From: Kocuria coralli
GTDB taxonomy: Bacteria; Actinomycetota; Actinomycetes; Actinomycetales; Micrococcaceae
Direction: 5' to 3'
NCBI RefSeq assembly: GCF_008831305.1
Contig: NZ_ML708633.1
Span: 1-33,567, forward strand
Length of the DNA stretch: 33,567 bases
Made by a program: the position numbers and the translations under genes. Below are positions 17,600 through 25,775 of the stretch, in pieces (position 1 is the stretch's first letter; every line of letters starts with the position of its first letter). The notes beneath the pieces are model-generated. The model was not told where the DNA came from, did not search any database, and saw nothing but the letters and a program-made list of their open reading frames with translations.

Positions 17600-17685
17600 G
17601 GGTAGCGGTACGTGATGGGTGTCACTACCCTGGCGATGAGTGCACCGGGCTGCGGAGCCCGCCATCGCAGTGAGAGGACCCCGCC

Positions 17686-19707
17686 ATGAGCAACCAGAAC
17701 GCAGAGCCCGGCCACGAGGCGGGCAGCCGCGACGCAAGCCAGGACGAGAGCCGGGGCGTGGACGGCGCGGACGATCGAGGCCTGCCGGGCGATGGAACCT
17801 ACGCGGCGGAGTTCACCCGCAGCGTCGAGGACCCCGAGGGATTCTGGCTCGAGGCCGCCGAACGCCTGGACTGGGAGAGCGCCCCCACGCGGGCGCTGGA
17901 CGATTCCCGGGCTCCGATTTACCGATGGTTCCCCGACGGCGTCCTGAACACGTGCCACAACGCGGTCGACCGTCACGTGGCGGCCGGCCACGGCGACCGC
18001 GCGGCGATCGTCTACGACTCCGCCGTGCTCGGACTGCGGGAGACGATCACCTACGCCCAGCTGCAGGAGCGGGTGGCCGCCTTCGCCGGCGCGCTCGCAG
18101 CGGCCGGCGTCGGCAAGGGCGACCGGGTGCTGATCTACCTGCCCATGATCCCCGAGGCCGCGGTCGCCATGCTGGCCACGGCCCGCCTGGGTGCGGTGCA
18201 TTCGGTGGTCTTCGGCGGGTTCGCCCCCAAGGAACTCGCGGTGCGCATCGACGACTGCCAGCCGGCCGTCGTCGTGACCGCCTCCGGGGGTGTGGAGCCC
18301 AAGCGCCGGATCGAGTACCTGCCCGCCGTCGAGGAGGCCATCTCGGTGGCCGAGCGCACCCCGGCCACCGTGCTGGTGCACGAGCGGGAGGGGTTCGAGC
18401 ACTCCGTCGAGCAGATGCGCGCCCCGGCCGACGAGCAGGGCTCCGGGGTGGCCTGGGTCTCCTGGTCCGAGGCCGTGGCGCAGGCCGAGCCGGCCGGCTG
18501 CGTGCCCGTGGCCGCCACGGACCCGCTCTACGTCCTCTACACCTCCGGGACCACCGGCACGCCCAAGGGCGTGGTGCGCGACAACGGCGGGCATGCCACC
18601 GCCCTGGCCTGGTCGATGCAGAACATTTACGACATCGCCCCTGGCGAGGTCATGTGCACGGCCTCCGATGTCGGCTGGGTGGTGGGGCACTCCTATATCG
18701 TCTACGCCCCGCTCATCGCCGGTGCCACGACCGTCCTCTACGAGGGCAAGCCGGTGGGCACCCCCGACGCCGGGGCGTTCTGGAGGCTGATCCAGGACCA
18801 CCGGGTCAACTCGTTCTTCACCGCTCCCACCGCGCTGCGCGCCATCCGCCGGCAGGATCCCGAGGGAGAGCTGGTCGGCGATTACGACATCTCCAGCCTG
18901 CGGGCTCTCTACGTGGCCGGAGAGCGCCTGGATCCGGAGACCTGGGCCTGGGCGGGCCGGGCCCTGGGAGTGCCGGTCGTCGACCACTGGTGGCAGACCG
19001 AGACCGGGTGGGCGATCTGCGGCAACCCGATGGGCCTGGAGGCACTCGAGCTGAAGTCCGGTTCTCCCACGGTGCCGATCCCCGGCTATCAGGTGGAGAT
19101 CCTGGACCCGCTGGGCGAACCCGTGGAACGGGGTGCGGAGGGCAATATCGCGATCCGGCTGCCCCTGCCCCCCGGAACCCTGGCCACCCTGTGGGGTAAC
19201 GACCAGCGCTTCATCGACTCCTACCTCACGGTCTTCGAGGGCTACTACGCCACCGGGGACTCGGGCCTGATGGACCAGGACGGCTACGTCTACGTCATGG
19301 GCCGCACCGACGACGTCATCAACGTCTCCGGCCACCGTCTGTCCACGGGCGCCATGGAGCAGGTGCTCTCGTCGCATCCGGCGGTGGCAGAGTGCGCGGT
19401 GATCGGGGTGGCCGACGAGCTCAAGGGTCAGCGGCCCTCCGGGTACGTGGTGCTCAAGCAGGGAGTGGACATCGACGCCGAGCAGCTGAGCCAGGAACTG
19501 GTGGCCATGGTCCGCCAGCAGATCGGCGCCGTGGCGGACCTCAAGGACATCGCCGCCGTGGAGGCCCTGCCCAAGACGCGGTCGGGCAAGATCCTGCGCA
19601 AGACCATGCGCCAGATCGCCGACGGCGTGGAGGCCCCGGTTCCCTCGACCATCGAGGACCCCGCGGTCCTGGAGGCGCTGTCCGGCGTGCTGCGTCCATC
19701 GCGCTGA
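17686..19707 (+). CDS. prpE: Propionyl-CoA synthetase
   Basis: This 673-residue AMP-forming acyl-CoA ligase of the acetyl-/propionyl-CoA synthetase group activates propionate with ATP and CoA. It has the P-loop YTSGTTGTPKG, followed by VVRDNGGHATAL, which is the PrpE-type version of this region, then HWWQTETGW, GYYATGDSG, GRTDDVINVSGHR and the C-terminal SGKILRK with Lys635, the lysine that is acetylated or propionylated in this family. About 40 N-terminal residues are Asp/Gly/Ser-rich and unlike the core. The ATG at 17686 has GAGAGGA about 9 nt upstream. It is divergent from the methylcitrate genes and shares their operator region, which supports propionate as substrate; acetate cannot be excluded as a side substrate. 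Confidence 0.92.
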   Translation: MSNQNAEPGHEAGSRDASQDESRGVDGADDRGLPGDGTYAAEFTRSVEDPEGFWLEAAERLDWESAPTRALDDSRAPIYRWFPDGVLNTCHNAVDRHVAAGHGDRAAIVYDSAVLGLRETITYAQLQERVAAFAGALAAAGVGKGDRVLIYLPMIPEAAVAMLATARLGAVHSVVFGGFAPKELAVRIDDCQPAVVVTASGGVEPKRRIEYLPAVEEAISVAERTPATVLVHEREGFEHSVEQMRAPADEQGSGVAWVSWSEAVAQAEPAGCVPVAATDPLYVLYTSGTTGTPKGVVRDNGGHATALAWSMQNIYDIAPGEVMCTASDVGWVVGHSYIVYAPLIAGATTVLYEGKPVGTPDAGAFWRLIQDHRVNSFFTAPTALRAIRRQDPEGELVGDYDISSLRALYVAGERLDPETWAWAGRALGVPVVDHWWQTETGWAICGNPMGLEALELKSGSPTVPIPGYQVEILDPLGEPVERGAEGNIAIRLPLPPGTLATLWGNDQRFIDSYLTVFEGYYATGDSGLMDQDGYVYVMGRTDDVINVSGHRLSTGAMEQVLSSHPAVAECAVIGVADELKGQRPSGYVVLKQGVDIDAEQLSQELVAMVRQQIGAVADLKDIAAVEALPKTRSGKILRKTMRQIADGVEAPVPSTIEDPAVLEALSGVLRPSR

Positions 19708-19765
19708 GAAGGGGCTCCGGGCGATCTCTCCCCGGCCGGGTTCTGCGCGAGACCGTCCCCGGCGG

Positions 19766-19771
19766 TAGTCT
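19766..19771 (+). promoter_or_regulatory. Putative -10 box TAGTCT before parA
   Basis: TAGTCT would start transcription near 19778, about 109 nt before the parA GTG. The short frame 19782-19859 (25 codons, GTG to TAA) begins 4 nt after that point and might be a leader peptide; it has no known motif. The remaining 19708-19886 gap shows no clear terminator for prpE. Confidence 0.35.
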
Positions 19772-19886
19772 GGGCCGGAACGTGTGCGCTGACCGCGGCC
19801 TGCTTCCAGGACCGTCGCCGGTCGAACCGCTCAGGCAGCGCAGCGCCGTGGACGCATAACCCCGAAGTGCCGAGGAGAGAATCCGA

Positions 19887-20780
19887 GTGAGCAGCAAGAG
19901 CGAGGGCCGGTTTCCGGGTCTGAACGACGCCGAGGCGGGCAAAGTAGGCCCCACTGGTCGTCCGCTGCGGACCTTCCCGGACCCTGCACCGCTGGATACG
20001 CACGGCCCGGCGCGGATCATCGCGATGGTCAACCAGAAGGGCGGCGTGGGCAAGACGACGTCGACCATCAACCTGGGCGCGGCCCTGGCCGAATGCGGGC
20101 GCAAGGTGCTCATGGTGGACTTCGACCCCCAGGGGGCGCTGTCCGCGGGCTTCGGGGTCAGCCCCCACGAACTGGACCAGACCATCTACAACGTGATGAT
20201 GGAACGCGGCGTGGATCCCTGGGACGTGATCCTGGAGACCGAGGTGGACAACATCGACCTCATGCCCGCCAACATCGACCTGTCGGCGGCCGAGGTGCAG
20301 CTGGTCTCCGAGGTGGCCCGCGAACAGGTGCTGGCATCGGCCCTGCGCAAGGTCGAGGAGCACTACGACGTGATCCTGATCGACTGCCAGCCGTCCTTGG
20401 GCCTGCTGACCGTCAATGCCCTGACGGCCTCCCACGGGGTGATCATCCCGCTGATCTGCGAGTTCTTCGCCCTGCGCGCCGTGGCCCTGCTGGTGGACTC
20501 GATCGAGAAGGTCCAGGACCGGCTGAACCCCAAGCTGACCATCGACGGCGTGGTGGCCACCATGTTCGACTCCCGGACCCTGCACTCGCGGGAGGTGCTG
20601 GACCGGATCGTGGAGGCCTTCGGGGACAAGGTCTTCGACACCGTCATCAAGCGCACCGTGAAGTTCCCGGACGCCACCGTGGCCGCCGAGCCCATCCTGT
20701 CCTTCGCCTCCAACCACGCCGGGGCGGAGGCCTACCGGCAGCTGGCCCGCGAGCTGATCTCCCGCGGCGGCGCTCCCTGA
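19887..20780 (+). CDS. ParA-family chromosome partitioning ATPase (Rv1708-like)
   Basis: This 297-residue deviant-Walker-A ATPase has KGGVGKTT (51-58), VDFDPQGAL and the ParA motif DCQPSLGLLTVNAL. It is the ParA-like protein always found next to scpA-scpB in actinobacteria (Rv1708 in M. tuberculosis) and not the oriC-linked ParA: no parB and no parS-like site is present here. It probably works with the condensin partners ScpA and ScpB in chromosome organisation, though its role is poorly known. The 40 N-terminal residues before the core are variable. The GTG start at 19887 has GAGGAGAG 7 nt upstream; the stop overlaps the scpA start (TGATG). Confidence 0.92.
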   Translation: MSSKSEGRFPGLNDAEAGKVGPTGRPLRTFPDPAPLDTHGPARIIAMVNQKGGVGKTTSTINLGAALAECGRKVLMVDFDPQGALSAGFGVSPHELDQTIYNVMMERGVDPWDVILETEVDNIDLMPANIDLSAAEVQLVSEVAREQVLASALRKVEEHYDVILIDCQPSLGLLTVNALTASHGVIIPLICEFFALRAVALLVDSIEKVQDRLNPKLTIDGVVATMFDSRTLHSREVLDRIVEAFGDKVFDTVIKRTVKFPDATVAAEPILSFASNHAGAEAYRQLARELISRGGAP

Positions 20781-21679
20781 TGAGCGTCCTGGCTCCTGAG
20801 ACGGAGTCCGGTGACCTGTCGGAGGGGCTCGCCACCGGGTTCGCGGTGGAGCTGGAGAATTTCGCCGGCCCGTTCGAGGTGCTGCTGGGCCTGATCGGCA
20901 AGCACGAACTGGACATCACCACTGTGGCGCTGTCCGTGGTGACCGACGAGTTCCTGGACTACGTGCGCGCCCTGCGCCTGGAGAACTCGCCCGCCGCCCT
21001 GGACGCCGCCTCGGAGTTCCTGGTGGTGGCCGCGACCCTGCTCGATCTGAAGGCGGCCCGGCTGCTGCCGCGCGGGGAGGTCTCCGACGAGGAGGACCTG
21101 GCCCTGCTGGAGGCCCGCGACCTGCTCTTCGCCCGGCTGCTGCAGTACAAGGCGTTCAAGGACGTCTCCCAGCTGATGGGGGAGTCCATGCGGGCCGAGG
21201 CCGGCCGGCAGGCCCGCTCGGTTCCCCTGGATCCGGAGTTCGCCTCCCTGCTGCCGGAGCTGGTGTGGCGCACCACCCCGGAGCAGTTCGCGCAGATCGC
21301 GCGGAAGGCGTTCGAGACCAAGGCGGAGACCCCCACCGAGGTGGGAACGGACCATCTGCACGGTTTCACGGTCACCGTGCGGCAGGAGGCCGAGGAGCTC
21401 CGGCTGCTCCTGGAGGACGGCGCCGAGCACGGTTTCCGGTCGCTGATCGCCCAGGCGGAGTCCGTGCTGGTCGTGGTGGTGCGGTTCCTGGCCCTGCTCG
21501 AACTCTTCCGCGACCGCGCCGTGGAACTGCGCCAGGAGCACGTCCTCGACGAGCTGTGGGTGACCTGGGTGGCCGGCGCCGACTGGTCCTCCGACAGGCT
21601 TTCCGACGAGCACGACCGTCCGGTACTGCCCGACGAGGACCCCGCCGGACCCGCGACCGCCCAGGAGGTGCGCTCGTGA
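20780..21679 (+). CDS. scpA: Segregation and condensation protein A
   Basis: This 299-residue kleisin subunit bridges the SMC heads in the bacterial condensin with ScpB. The N-terminal domain shows FAGPFEVLLGLIGKHELDIT and EFLVVAATLLDLKAARLLP, and the C-terminal winged helix has FLALLELFRDRAVELRQEH, all typical of ScpA. The middle region (110-190) is the less conserved linker. The ATG at 20780 shares a base with the parA stop and its own stop overlaps the scpB GTG, giving a tightly coupled parA-scpA-scpB unit. The last 30 residues are acidic and Pro-rich. The smc gene is not in this window. Confidence 0.94.
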   Translation: MSVLAPETESGDLSEGLATGFAVELENFAGPFEVLLGLIGKHELDITTVALSVVTDEFLDYVRALRLENSPAALDAASEFLVVAATLLDLKAARLLPRGEVSDEEDLALLEARDLLFARLLQYKAFKDVSQLMGESMRAEAGRQARSVPLDPEFASLLPELVWRTTPEQFAQIARKAFETKAETPTEVGTDHLHGFTVTVRQEAEELRLLLEDGAEHGFRSLIAQAESVLVVVVRFLALLELFRDRAVELRQEHVLDELWVTWVAGADWSSDRLSDEHDRPVLPDEDPAGPATAQEVRS

Positions 21680-22383
21680 GCACGGAGGCCAACCCCGCCA
21701 CCGGCCCGGTGGACGTCGACACCCTGCCGGGTGGCCTGGCGGCCGCGCTCGAAGCGATCCTGATGGTGGCCGACCGGCCCGTCAGCGAGTTCGACCTCTC
21801 CGAGGTCCTCGGGGTGCCCGTCGCCGAGATCCGCGCGACCCTGGACTCGCTGCGCGCCGAATACGACGGCCTGCGCCCGCGTGGCGCCCAGGAGCGCGAC
21901 GGCGGGCGCCATCCCAGCATCGACCCCGCCAGTGCCGCCCCGACCCGTGCCGACCAGGAGGGCGGGGCCGGCGAACCTGATGCCGTGGTCCCGCGGGGCT
22001 TCGAATTGCGCAAGGTCGGGGGCGGCTGGCGCTTCTACTCCCGCAGCGAGTTCGCCTCCGTGGTCCAGGCCTTCGTCCTCGAGGGTCAGACCTCCAAGCT
22101 GAGCCAGGCGGCGACGGAGACGCTCGCCGTCGTCGCCTATCGCCAGCCGGTGAGCCGCGCGAGAGTCTCGGCGATCCGCGGGGTGAACGTGGACGGGGTG
22201 ATCCGCACGCTGGTGGCCCGCGGCCTGCTGGCCGAGGTGGACCGCGATCCCATCACCGGGGCGCTGCTGTACGCCACCACGCCCTACTTCCTGGAGAAGC
22301 TGGGCCTCGACTCGCTCGAGGAGCTGCCCCGGATCTCACCGCACCTGCCCGGCGTCGACCAGCTCGACGAGTTCCAGGACTAG
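21676..22383 (+). CDS. scpB: Segregation and condensation protein B
   Basis: This 235-residue protein is the winged-helix partner of ScpA in the SMC complex. The first winged helix includes LEAILMVADRPVSEFDLSEVL and the second TETLAVVAYRQPVSRARVSAIRGVN, the family hallmark. Between them, about residues 73-108 form a Gly/Asp/Pro-rich insertion not present in short ScpB proteins. The GTG at 21676 lies in the GTGA overlap with scpA. A repeat-bearing hairpin follows 68 nt after the stop and probably ends the parA-scpA-scpB transcript. Confidence 0.94.
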   Translation: MSTEANPATGPVDVDTLPGGLAAALEAILMVADRPVSEFDLSEVLGVPVAEIRATLDSLRAEYDGLRPRGAQERDGGRHPSIDPASAAPTRADQEGGAGEPDAVVPRGFELRKVGGGWRFYSRSEFASVVQAFVLEGQTSKLSQAATETLAVVAYRQPVSRARVSAIRGVNVDGVIRTLVARGLLAEVDRDPITGALLYATTPYFLEKLGLDSLEELPRISPHLPGVDQLDEFQD

Positions 22384-22424
22384 GGCTAGGGCCACGGGAG
22401 GGCCGGAGCCCGGCTACCCGCGGC

Positions 22425-22481
22425 GAGACCACACCCTCCTGCTGAGACCACACCTTGTTGCCGAGACCACACGCTAGAACG
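22425..22481 (+). repeat. Three tandem 19-bp units beginning GAGACCACAC
   Basis: GAGACCACAC occurs at 22425, 22444 and 22463, exactly 19 bp apart; positions 13 (T) and 18 (C) of the unit are also constant. The array lies in the 329-nt gap between scpB and the pseudouridine synthase gene, and the second and third units form the left arm of the hairpin at 22451-22502. The spacing resembles iterons, but there is no replication gene or AT-rich stretch nearby. Nature unknown. Confidence 0.75.
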
Positions 22482-22502
22482 TGTGATGTCGCCAACAGGG
22501 TG
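22451..22502. terminator. Long imperfect hairpin after scpB
   Basis: Arms 22451-22473 and 22480-22502 pair at 19 of 23 positions around a CTAGAA loop; the inner CACACG/CGTGTG is perfect. No T-run follows. It probably terminates scpB and isolates the next promoter. The rest of the gap (22527-22712) is the leader of the next gene, with a small CCGCG/CGCGG hairpin (about 22651-22665). Confidence 0.55.
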
Positions 22503-22520
22503 AGAAGTCGAGCGGGCCGG

Positions 22521-22526
22521 TAGACT
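22521..22526 (+). promoter_or_regulatory. Putative -10 box TAGACT for rluB
   Basis: TAGACT is the same hexamer as before the TPR-protein gene and would start transcription near 22533, leaving a long leader of about 180 nt before the ATG at 22713. No known riboswitch was recognised in the leader. Confidence 0.4.
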
Positions 22527-22712
22527 GGGGGCTTTGCGGCGCCCATGCCCCGGATTCACCGTGATCGAACCGGGACTGCAGCACGTCCTCCCCGACGACG
22601 ACGGCGCCACCGCGCGGCCCGGATGAGCCATCCCCCGCGCGAATTCCACCGCGGATATCGCGGTGCGCATCACGGCGAATTTCCACCACAGACCTGAACA
22701 GGACAGTGAGAC

Positions 22713-23891
22713 ATGGCTGAGAACAACAGGAACTCCGGGCGTACCGGCGGCGGCAATCGCGGCGGTCGCCCAGGACAGGGCGGCCCACGGCAGGGCGGTC
22801 CGGGGCGGGGCGGCAAGCCCGGCGCCGGCAAGTCCGGAGGCCCGGGCTTCAAGGGCGGCAAGCCCGGGGGCAAGGGGTCCGCGGGCAGGCCGAATGCGGG
22901 CAAGCCCGGTACGCAGAACGCCAAGGGCGGCAAGCCCGGAGCCAAGGGCCCGGCAGGCAAGGGCACCGGACCGAAGGGCGCCGGTCCTAAAGGAGCTGGG
23001 CCCAAGAAGGGCCAGCCCGCGACGAGCGGTCCCCGCCCCTACGCCTCGACCGACCGCTATGGCCGGAAGATGCCGGACAAGGTGGCGATCTACGGGCCGC
23101 ACCGCCGTCGTCGTCCCAAGAACCCGCCGGTGGACCGGCTCGAGGTCCACGACGCCGAGGGCGTGCGCCTGCAGAAGCTGCTGGCCAACGCCGGGGTGGC
23201 CTCGCGCCGGGTGTGCGAGGAGATGATCACCGAGAGCCGCGTGACGGTCGACGGCGACGTGGTCACCGAGCTCGGTGTGCGCGTGGATCCCAAGACCGCC
23301 GAGATCACCGTGGACGGCCTGCCCATCCAGCTCGACGACAAGCTCGTCTACTACGCGTTCAACAAGCCCGAGGGCGTGGTCTGCACGATGGACGACCAGG
23401 AGGGCCGCCAGTGCATCTCCGACTTCCTGATCCCGCACCGCCACCAGCAGCGGGTCTTCCACGTCGGGCGCCTGGACATCGAGACCGAGGGTCTGCTGCT
23501 GCTGACCAACGACGGCGAGCTGACCAACCGGCTGACCCATCCCTCCTACGAGGTGCCCAAGACCTACCTGGTGCAGGTCCGCGGCCCCATGGAGAAGGGC
23601 ATCGGCGACCAGATGAAGGAGGGCCTGATGCTCGAGGACGGCATCGCCAAGGTCGACTCCTTCCGCCTGGTGGACTCGGTCCCCGGCCACATCCTGGTGG
23701 AGGTCGTGCTGCACTCGGGCCGCAACCGGATCGTGCGCCGTCTGTTCGACGCCGTGGGGCACCCGGTCGAGCGCCTGGTGCGCACCCAGGTGGGACCCAT
23801 CCGCATCGGCGATCAGAAGCAGGGCGTGGTCCGGGACCTGTCCAAGACGGAGGTCGGCCACCTGCTGGCCTCCGTGGGATTGAGCTCCTGA
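22713..23891 (+). CDS. RluB/RsuA-family 23S rRNA pseudouridine synthase with Gly/Lys-rich tail
   Basis: This 392-residue enzyme isomerises uridine to pseudouridine in rRNA. Residues 1 to about 110 are Gly/Lys/Pro/Arg-rich repeats (GGKPG, GPKGAG), probably disordered and RNA-binding. An S4 domain follows (about 150-200: RLQKLLANAGVASRRVCEEMI), then the catalytic domain with GRLDIETEGLLLLTNDG, where Asp255 is the nucleophile, and HSGRNRIVRRLFDAVGHPV. The position after scpB is the conserved one (Rv1711), and the family is RluB-like by that context; RsuA/RluE/RluF-type specificity cannot be ruled out. The ATG at 22713 has AGGACAGTGAG upstream. tyrA follows after 1 nt. Confidence 0.92.
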   Translation: MAENNRNSGRTGGGNRGGRPGQGGPRQGGPGRGGKPGAGKSGGPGFKGGKPGGKGSAGRPNAGKPGTQNAKGGKPGAKGPAGKGTGPKGAGPKGAGPKKGQPATSGPRPYASTDRYGRKMPDKVAIYGPHRRRRPKNPPVDRLEVHDAEGVRLQKLLANAGVASRRVCEEMITESRVTVDGDVVTELGVRVDPKTAEITVDGLPIQLDDKLVYYAFNKPEGVVCTMDDQEGRQCISDFLIPHRHQQRVFHVGRLDIETEGLLLLTNDGELTNRLTHPSYEVPKTYLVQVRGPMEKGIGDQMKEGLMLEDGIAKVDSFRLVDSVPGHILVEVVLHSGRNRIVRRLFDAVGHPVERLVRTQVGPIRIGDQKQGVVRDLSKTEVGHLLASVGLSS

Positions 23892-23892
23892 C

Positions 23893-25035
23893 ATGACGGA
23901 TCCAGCGGTGCCGGGGCGCAGCCGCGGCCCGGCGTCCGATGCGGGTTCCCCGGAGGTGGCCTCCGTGCTGATCGTCGGGGCGGGGCTGCTCGGCGCCTCG
24001 ATCGGGCTGGGGCTGCGCAACCTGGGCGTGGAGACCTGGCTGCGGGACGCCTCGCCCACCGCGGAAGCCGTGGGGGAGGACATCGGCGCGGGCCTGAGCG
24101 AACGGGCCTGGGGCGCCAGGATGGCCGAACCCCAGCTGGTGGTCGTGGCCTCCCCGCCGGATGTCACGGTCGAGCTGGTGGCGGCCGCGCTGACGGAATT
24201 CCCCCACACGGTGGTGACCGACGTGGCCTCGGTCAAGGGCTCGATACTGCGCGGCCTCGAGGAGGCCGGCGCCGACCTGAGCCGCTACGTGGGCTCCCAC
24301 CCCATGGCCGGGCGGGAGAAGTCCGGGCCGGTGGCCGCCCGCGGTGAGCTGTTCACCTCGATGCCCTGGGTGCTGTGCTCCTCCGAGCACACCGCCCCGT
24401 CCACCCGGCGGCTGGTCAAGGGCCTGGCCATCGAGCTGGGGGCGACCGTCACGGAGATGCCGGCCGAGGAGCACGACGACACCGTGGCGCTGATCTCCCA
24501 TCTGCCCCAGGTGATGTCCTCCCTGCTCGCCTCCCGGCTGCAGGACACCCCGCTGCACCGCCTGTCCCTGGCGGGGCAGGGCCTGCGGGACACCACCCGG
24601 ATCGCGGCCTCGGACCCGGGGCTGTGGGTGCAGATCCTCACGGCCAACGCCGGCGCGATCGTCCCGGCCCTCCACGGGGTCCGGGAGGACCTGGAGCGGC
24701 TGATCGAGACTATGGAGGCGCCCACGGCGCCGGGATCGCGCCTGGACGTCGCCCAGCTGATCGCCGAGGGCAACGCCGGGCAGGCCCGGATCCCGGGCAA
24801 GCACGGCGGGGCGCCCAAGGCTTTCGCCCAGCTCACCGTGCTGGTGGACGACCGTCCCGGCACGATCGCGCACCTGCTCACGTTCATCGGCGAGATCGGG
24901 ATCAACCTGGAAGACTTGCGTCTGGACCACTCACCCGGTCAGCCGGTGGGTCTGGCGGAGGTCTCGGTCGAGCCCAACCGCCGCGATGAACTTGTGGAAG
25001 CCCTCACGACGAACGGATGGAAGGTGGTCCAGTGA
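23893..25035 (+). CDS. tyrA: Prephenate dehydrogenase
   Basis: This 380-residue NAD(P)-dependent enzyme converts prephenate (or arogenate) to the tyrosine precursor by oxidative decarboxylation. The Rossmann motif GAGLLGASIG is at 29-38, followed by DVASVKG and GSHPMAGREKSG, the family's substrate-binding signatures. The C-terminal 75 residues (about 305-380: LTVLVDDRPGTIAHLL, then IGINLEDLRL) form an ACT domain, suggesting feedback control by an aromatic amino acid. The first 22 residues are a non-conserved lead. The start lies 1 nt after the preceding stop, and its stop overlaps cmk (GTGA), so rluB-tyrA-cmk is likely one transcript. Confidence 0.93.
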   Translation: MTDPAVPGRSRGPASDAGSPEVASVLIVGAGLLGASIGLGLRNLGVETWLRDASPTAEAVGEDIGAGLSERAWGARMAEPQLVVVASPPDVTVELVAAALTEFPHTVVTDVASVKGSILRGLEEAGADLSRYVGSHPMAGREKSGPVAARGELFTSMPWVLCSSEHTAPSTRRLVKGLAIELGATVTEMPAEEHDDTVALISHLPQVMSSLLASRLQDTPLHRLSLAGQGLRDTTRIAASDPGLWVQILTANAGAIVPALHGVREDLERLIETMEAPTAPGSRLDVAQLIAEGNAGQARIPGKHGGAPKAFAQLTVLVDDRPGTIAHLLTFIGEIGINLEDLRLDHSPGQPVGLAEVSVEPNRRDELVEALTTNGWKVVQ

Positions 25036-25727
25036 CCGAGCCAGCACAGGCGCCGATTCAGGTGGTCGTAGCCATCGACGGGCCCTCGGGCTCCGGCAAG
25101 TCCACGGTGTCCAAGGAGATCGCCCGCCGCCTGAACCTGGGGTACCTGGACACCGGCGCGATGTACCGCGCGGTGACGTGGTGGGCCATGCACGAGGGCA
25201 CGGACTTCGCGGAGCCCTCCGCCGTCGTCGAAGCCGCGCGCAACGCCCCGGTGGAGATCTCCACGGATCCCGATCACCAGTTCGTGCGGGTGGGCGGCAC
25301 CGACGTCACGGACGCGATCCGCACGCCGGAGGTGACCTCCCAGGTCTCCTCCGTGGCCACGGTGCCGGCGGCGCGCGAGGTGCTGGTGCAGCGGCAGCGA
25401 GGCATCATCGCCGACTCCGGGCGCCGGATCGTGGCCGAGGGCCGGGACATCACCACCGTCGTGGCCCCCGACGCCGAGGCGCGGATCCTGCTCGTGGCCT
25501 CCGAGCAGGCGCGCATGAACCGCCGCGGGGCGCAGCTGGGCGGCTCCCAGGACGCGGAGGCCCTGAGACAGCAGGTGGTGGGCCGCGACGCCAAGGACTC
25601 GACCGTGGTGAACTTCTCCACCGCCGCCGACGGCGTCGTCACCCTGGACAACTCCGAGCTGACCCTCGAACAGTCCGTGACGGCCGTGATGGACCTGGTC
25701 CTGCGCGCCGTTCCGGACCTCGCCTGA
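25032..25727 (+). CDS. cmk: Cytidylate kinase
   Basis: This 231-residue kinase phosphorylates CMP and dCMP with ATP. The P-loop GPSGSGKST is at 17-25, followed by RRLNLGYLDTGAMYRAVTW, the NMP-binding motif, and by IVAEGRDITTVV and DAEARILLVAS. Length and motifs are normal for Cmk type 1. I chose the GTG at 25032, which overlaps the tyrA stop by 4 nt and has GGAAGGTGG upstream, over the ATG at 25017, which would overlap tyrA by 19 nt. It is the usual neighbour of der in actinobacteria. The LID region (NRRGAQLG) is present. Confidence 0.94.
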   Translation: MTEPAQAPIQVVVAIDGPSGSGKSTVSKEIARRLNLGYLDTGAMYRAVTWWAMHEGTDFAEPSAVVEAARNAPVEISTDPDHQFVRVGGTDVTDAIRTPEVTSQVSSVATVPAAREVLVQRQRGIIADSGRRIVAEGRDITTVVAPDAEARILLVASEQARMNRRGAQLGGSQDAEALRQQVVGRDAKDSTVVNFSTAADGVVTLDNSELTLEQSVTAVMDLVLRAVPDLA

Positions 25728-25775
25728 GCACAGGCACCAGACTTTGACCGACCCCCTGCGAGAGGAGGGTGCTCG

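Noticed and set aside
16795-19377. Minus-strand frame extending the GntR gene backwards through prpE (860 codons)
   Set aside because: Only the last 230 codons encode a GntR protein with its own ribosome binding site; the rest is the antisense of prpE and the divergent promoter region.
19887-22383. oriC-type parAB/parS locus
   Set aside because: No ParB gene and no parS-like palindrome (TGTTTCACGTGAAACA type) is present; this is the scpAB-linked ParA.
22425-22481. CRISPR-like array
   Set aside because: The units are directly abutting with a 19-bp period and only 10 constant bases; there are no unique spacers and no cas genes.
22545-22697. 50-codon frame in the leader of the pseudouridine synthase gene
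   Set aside because: It is Arg-rich with no ribosome binding site, no motif and no coupling to the next start; chance in GC-rich DNA.
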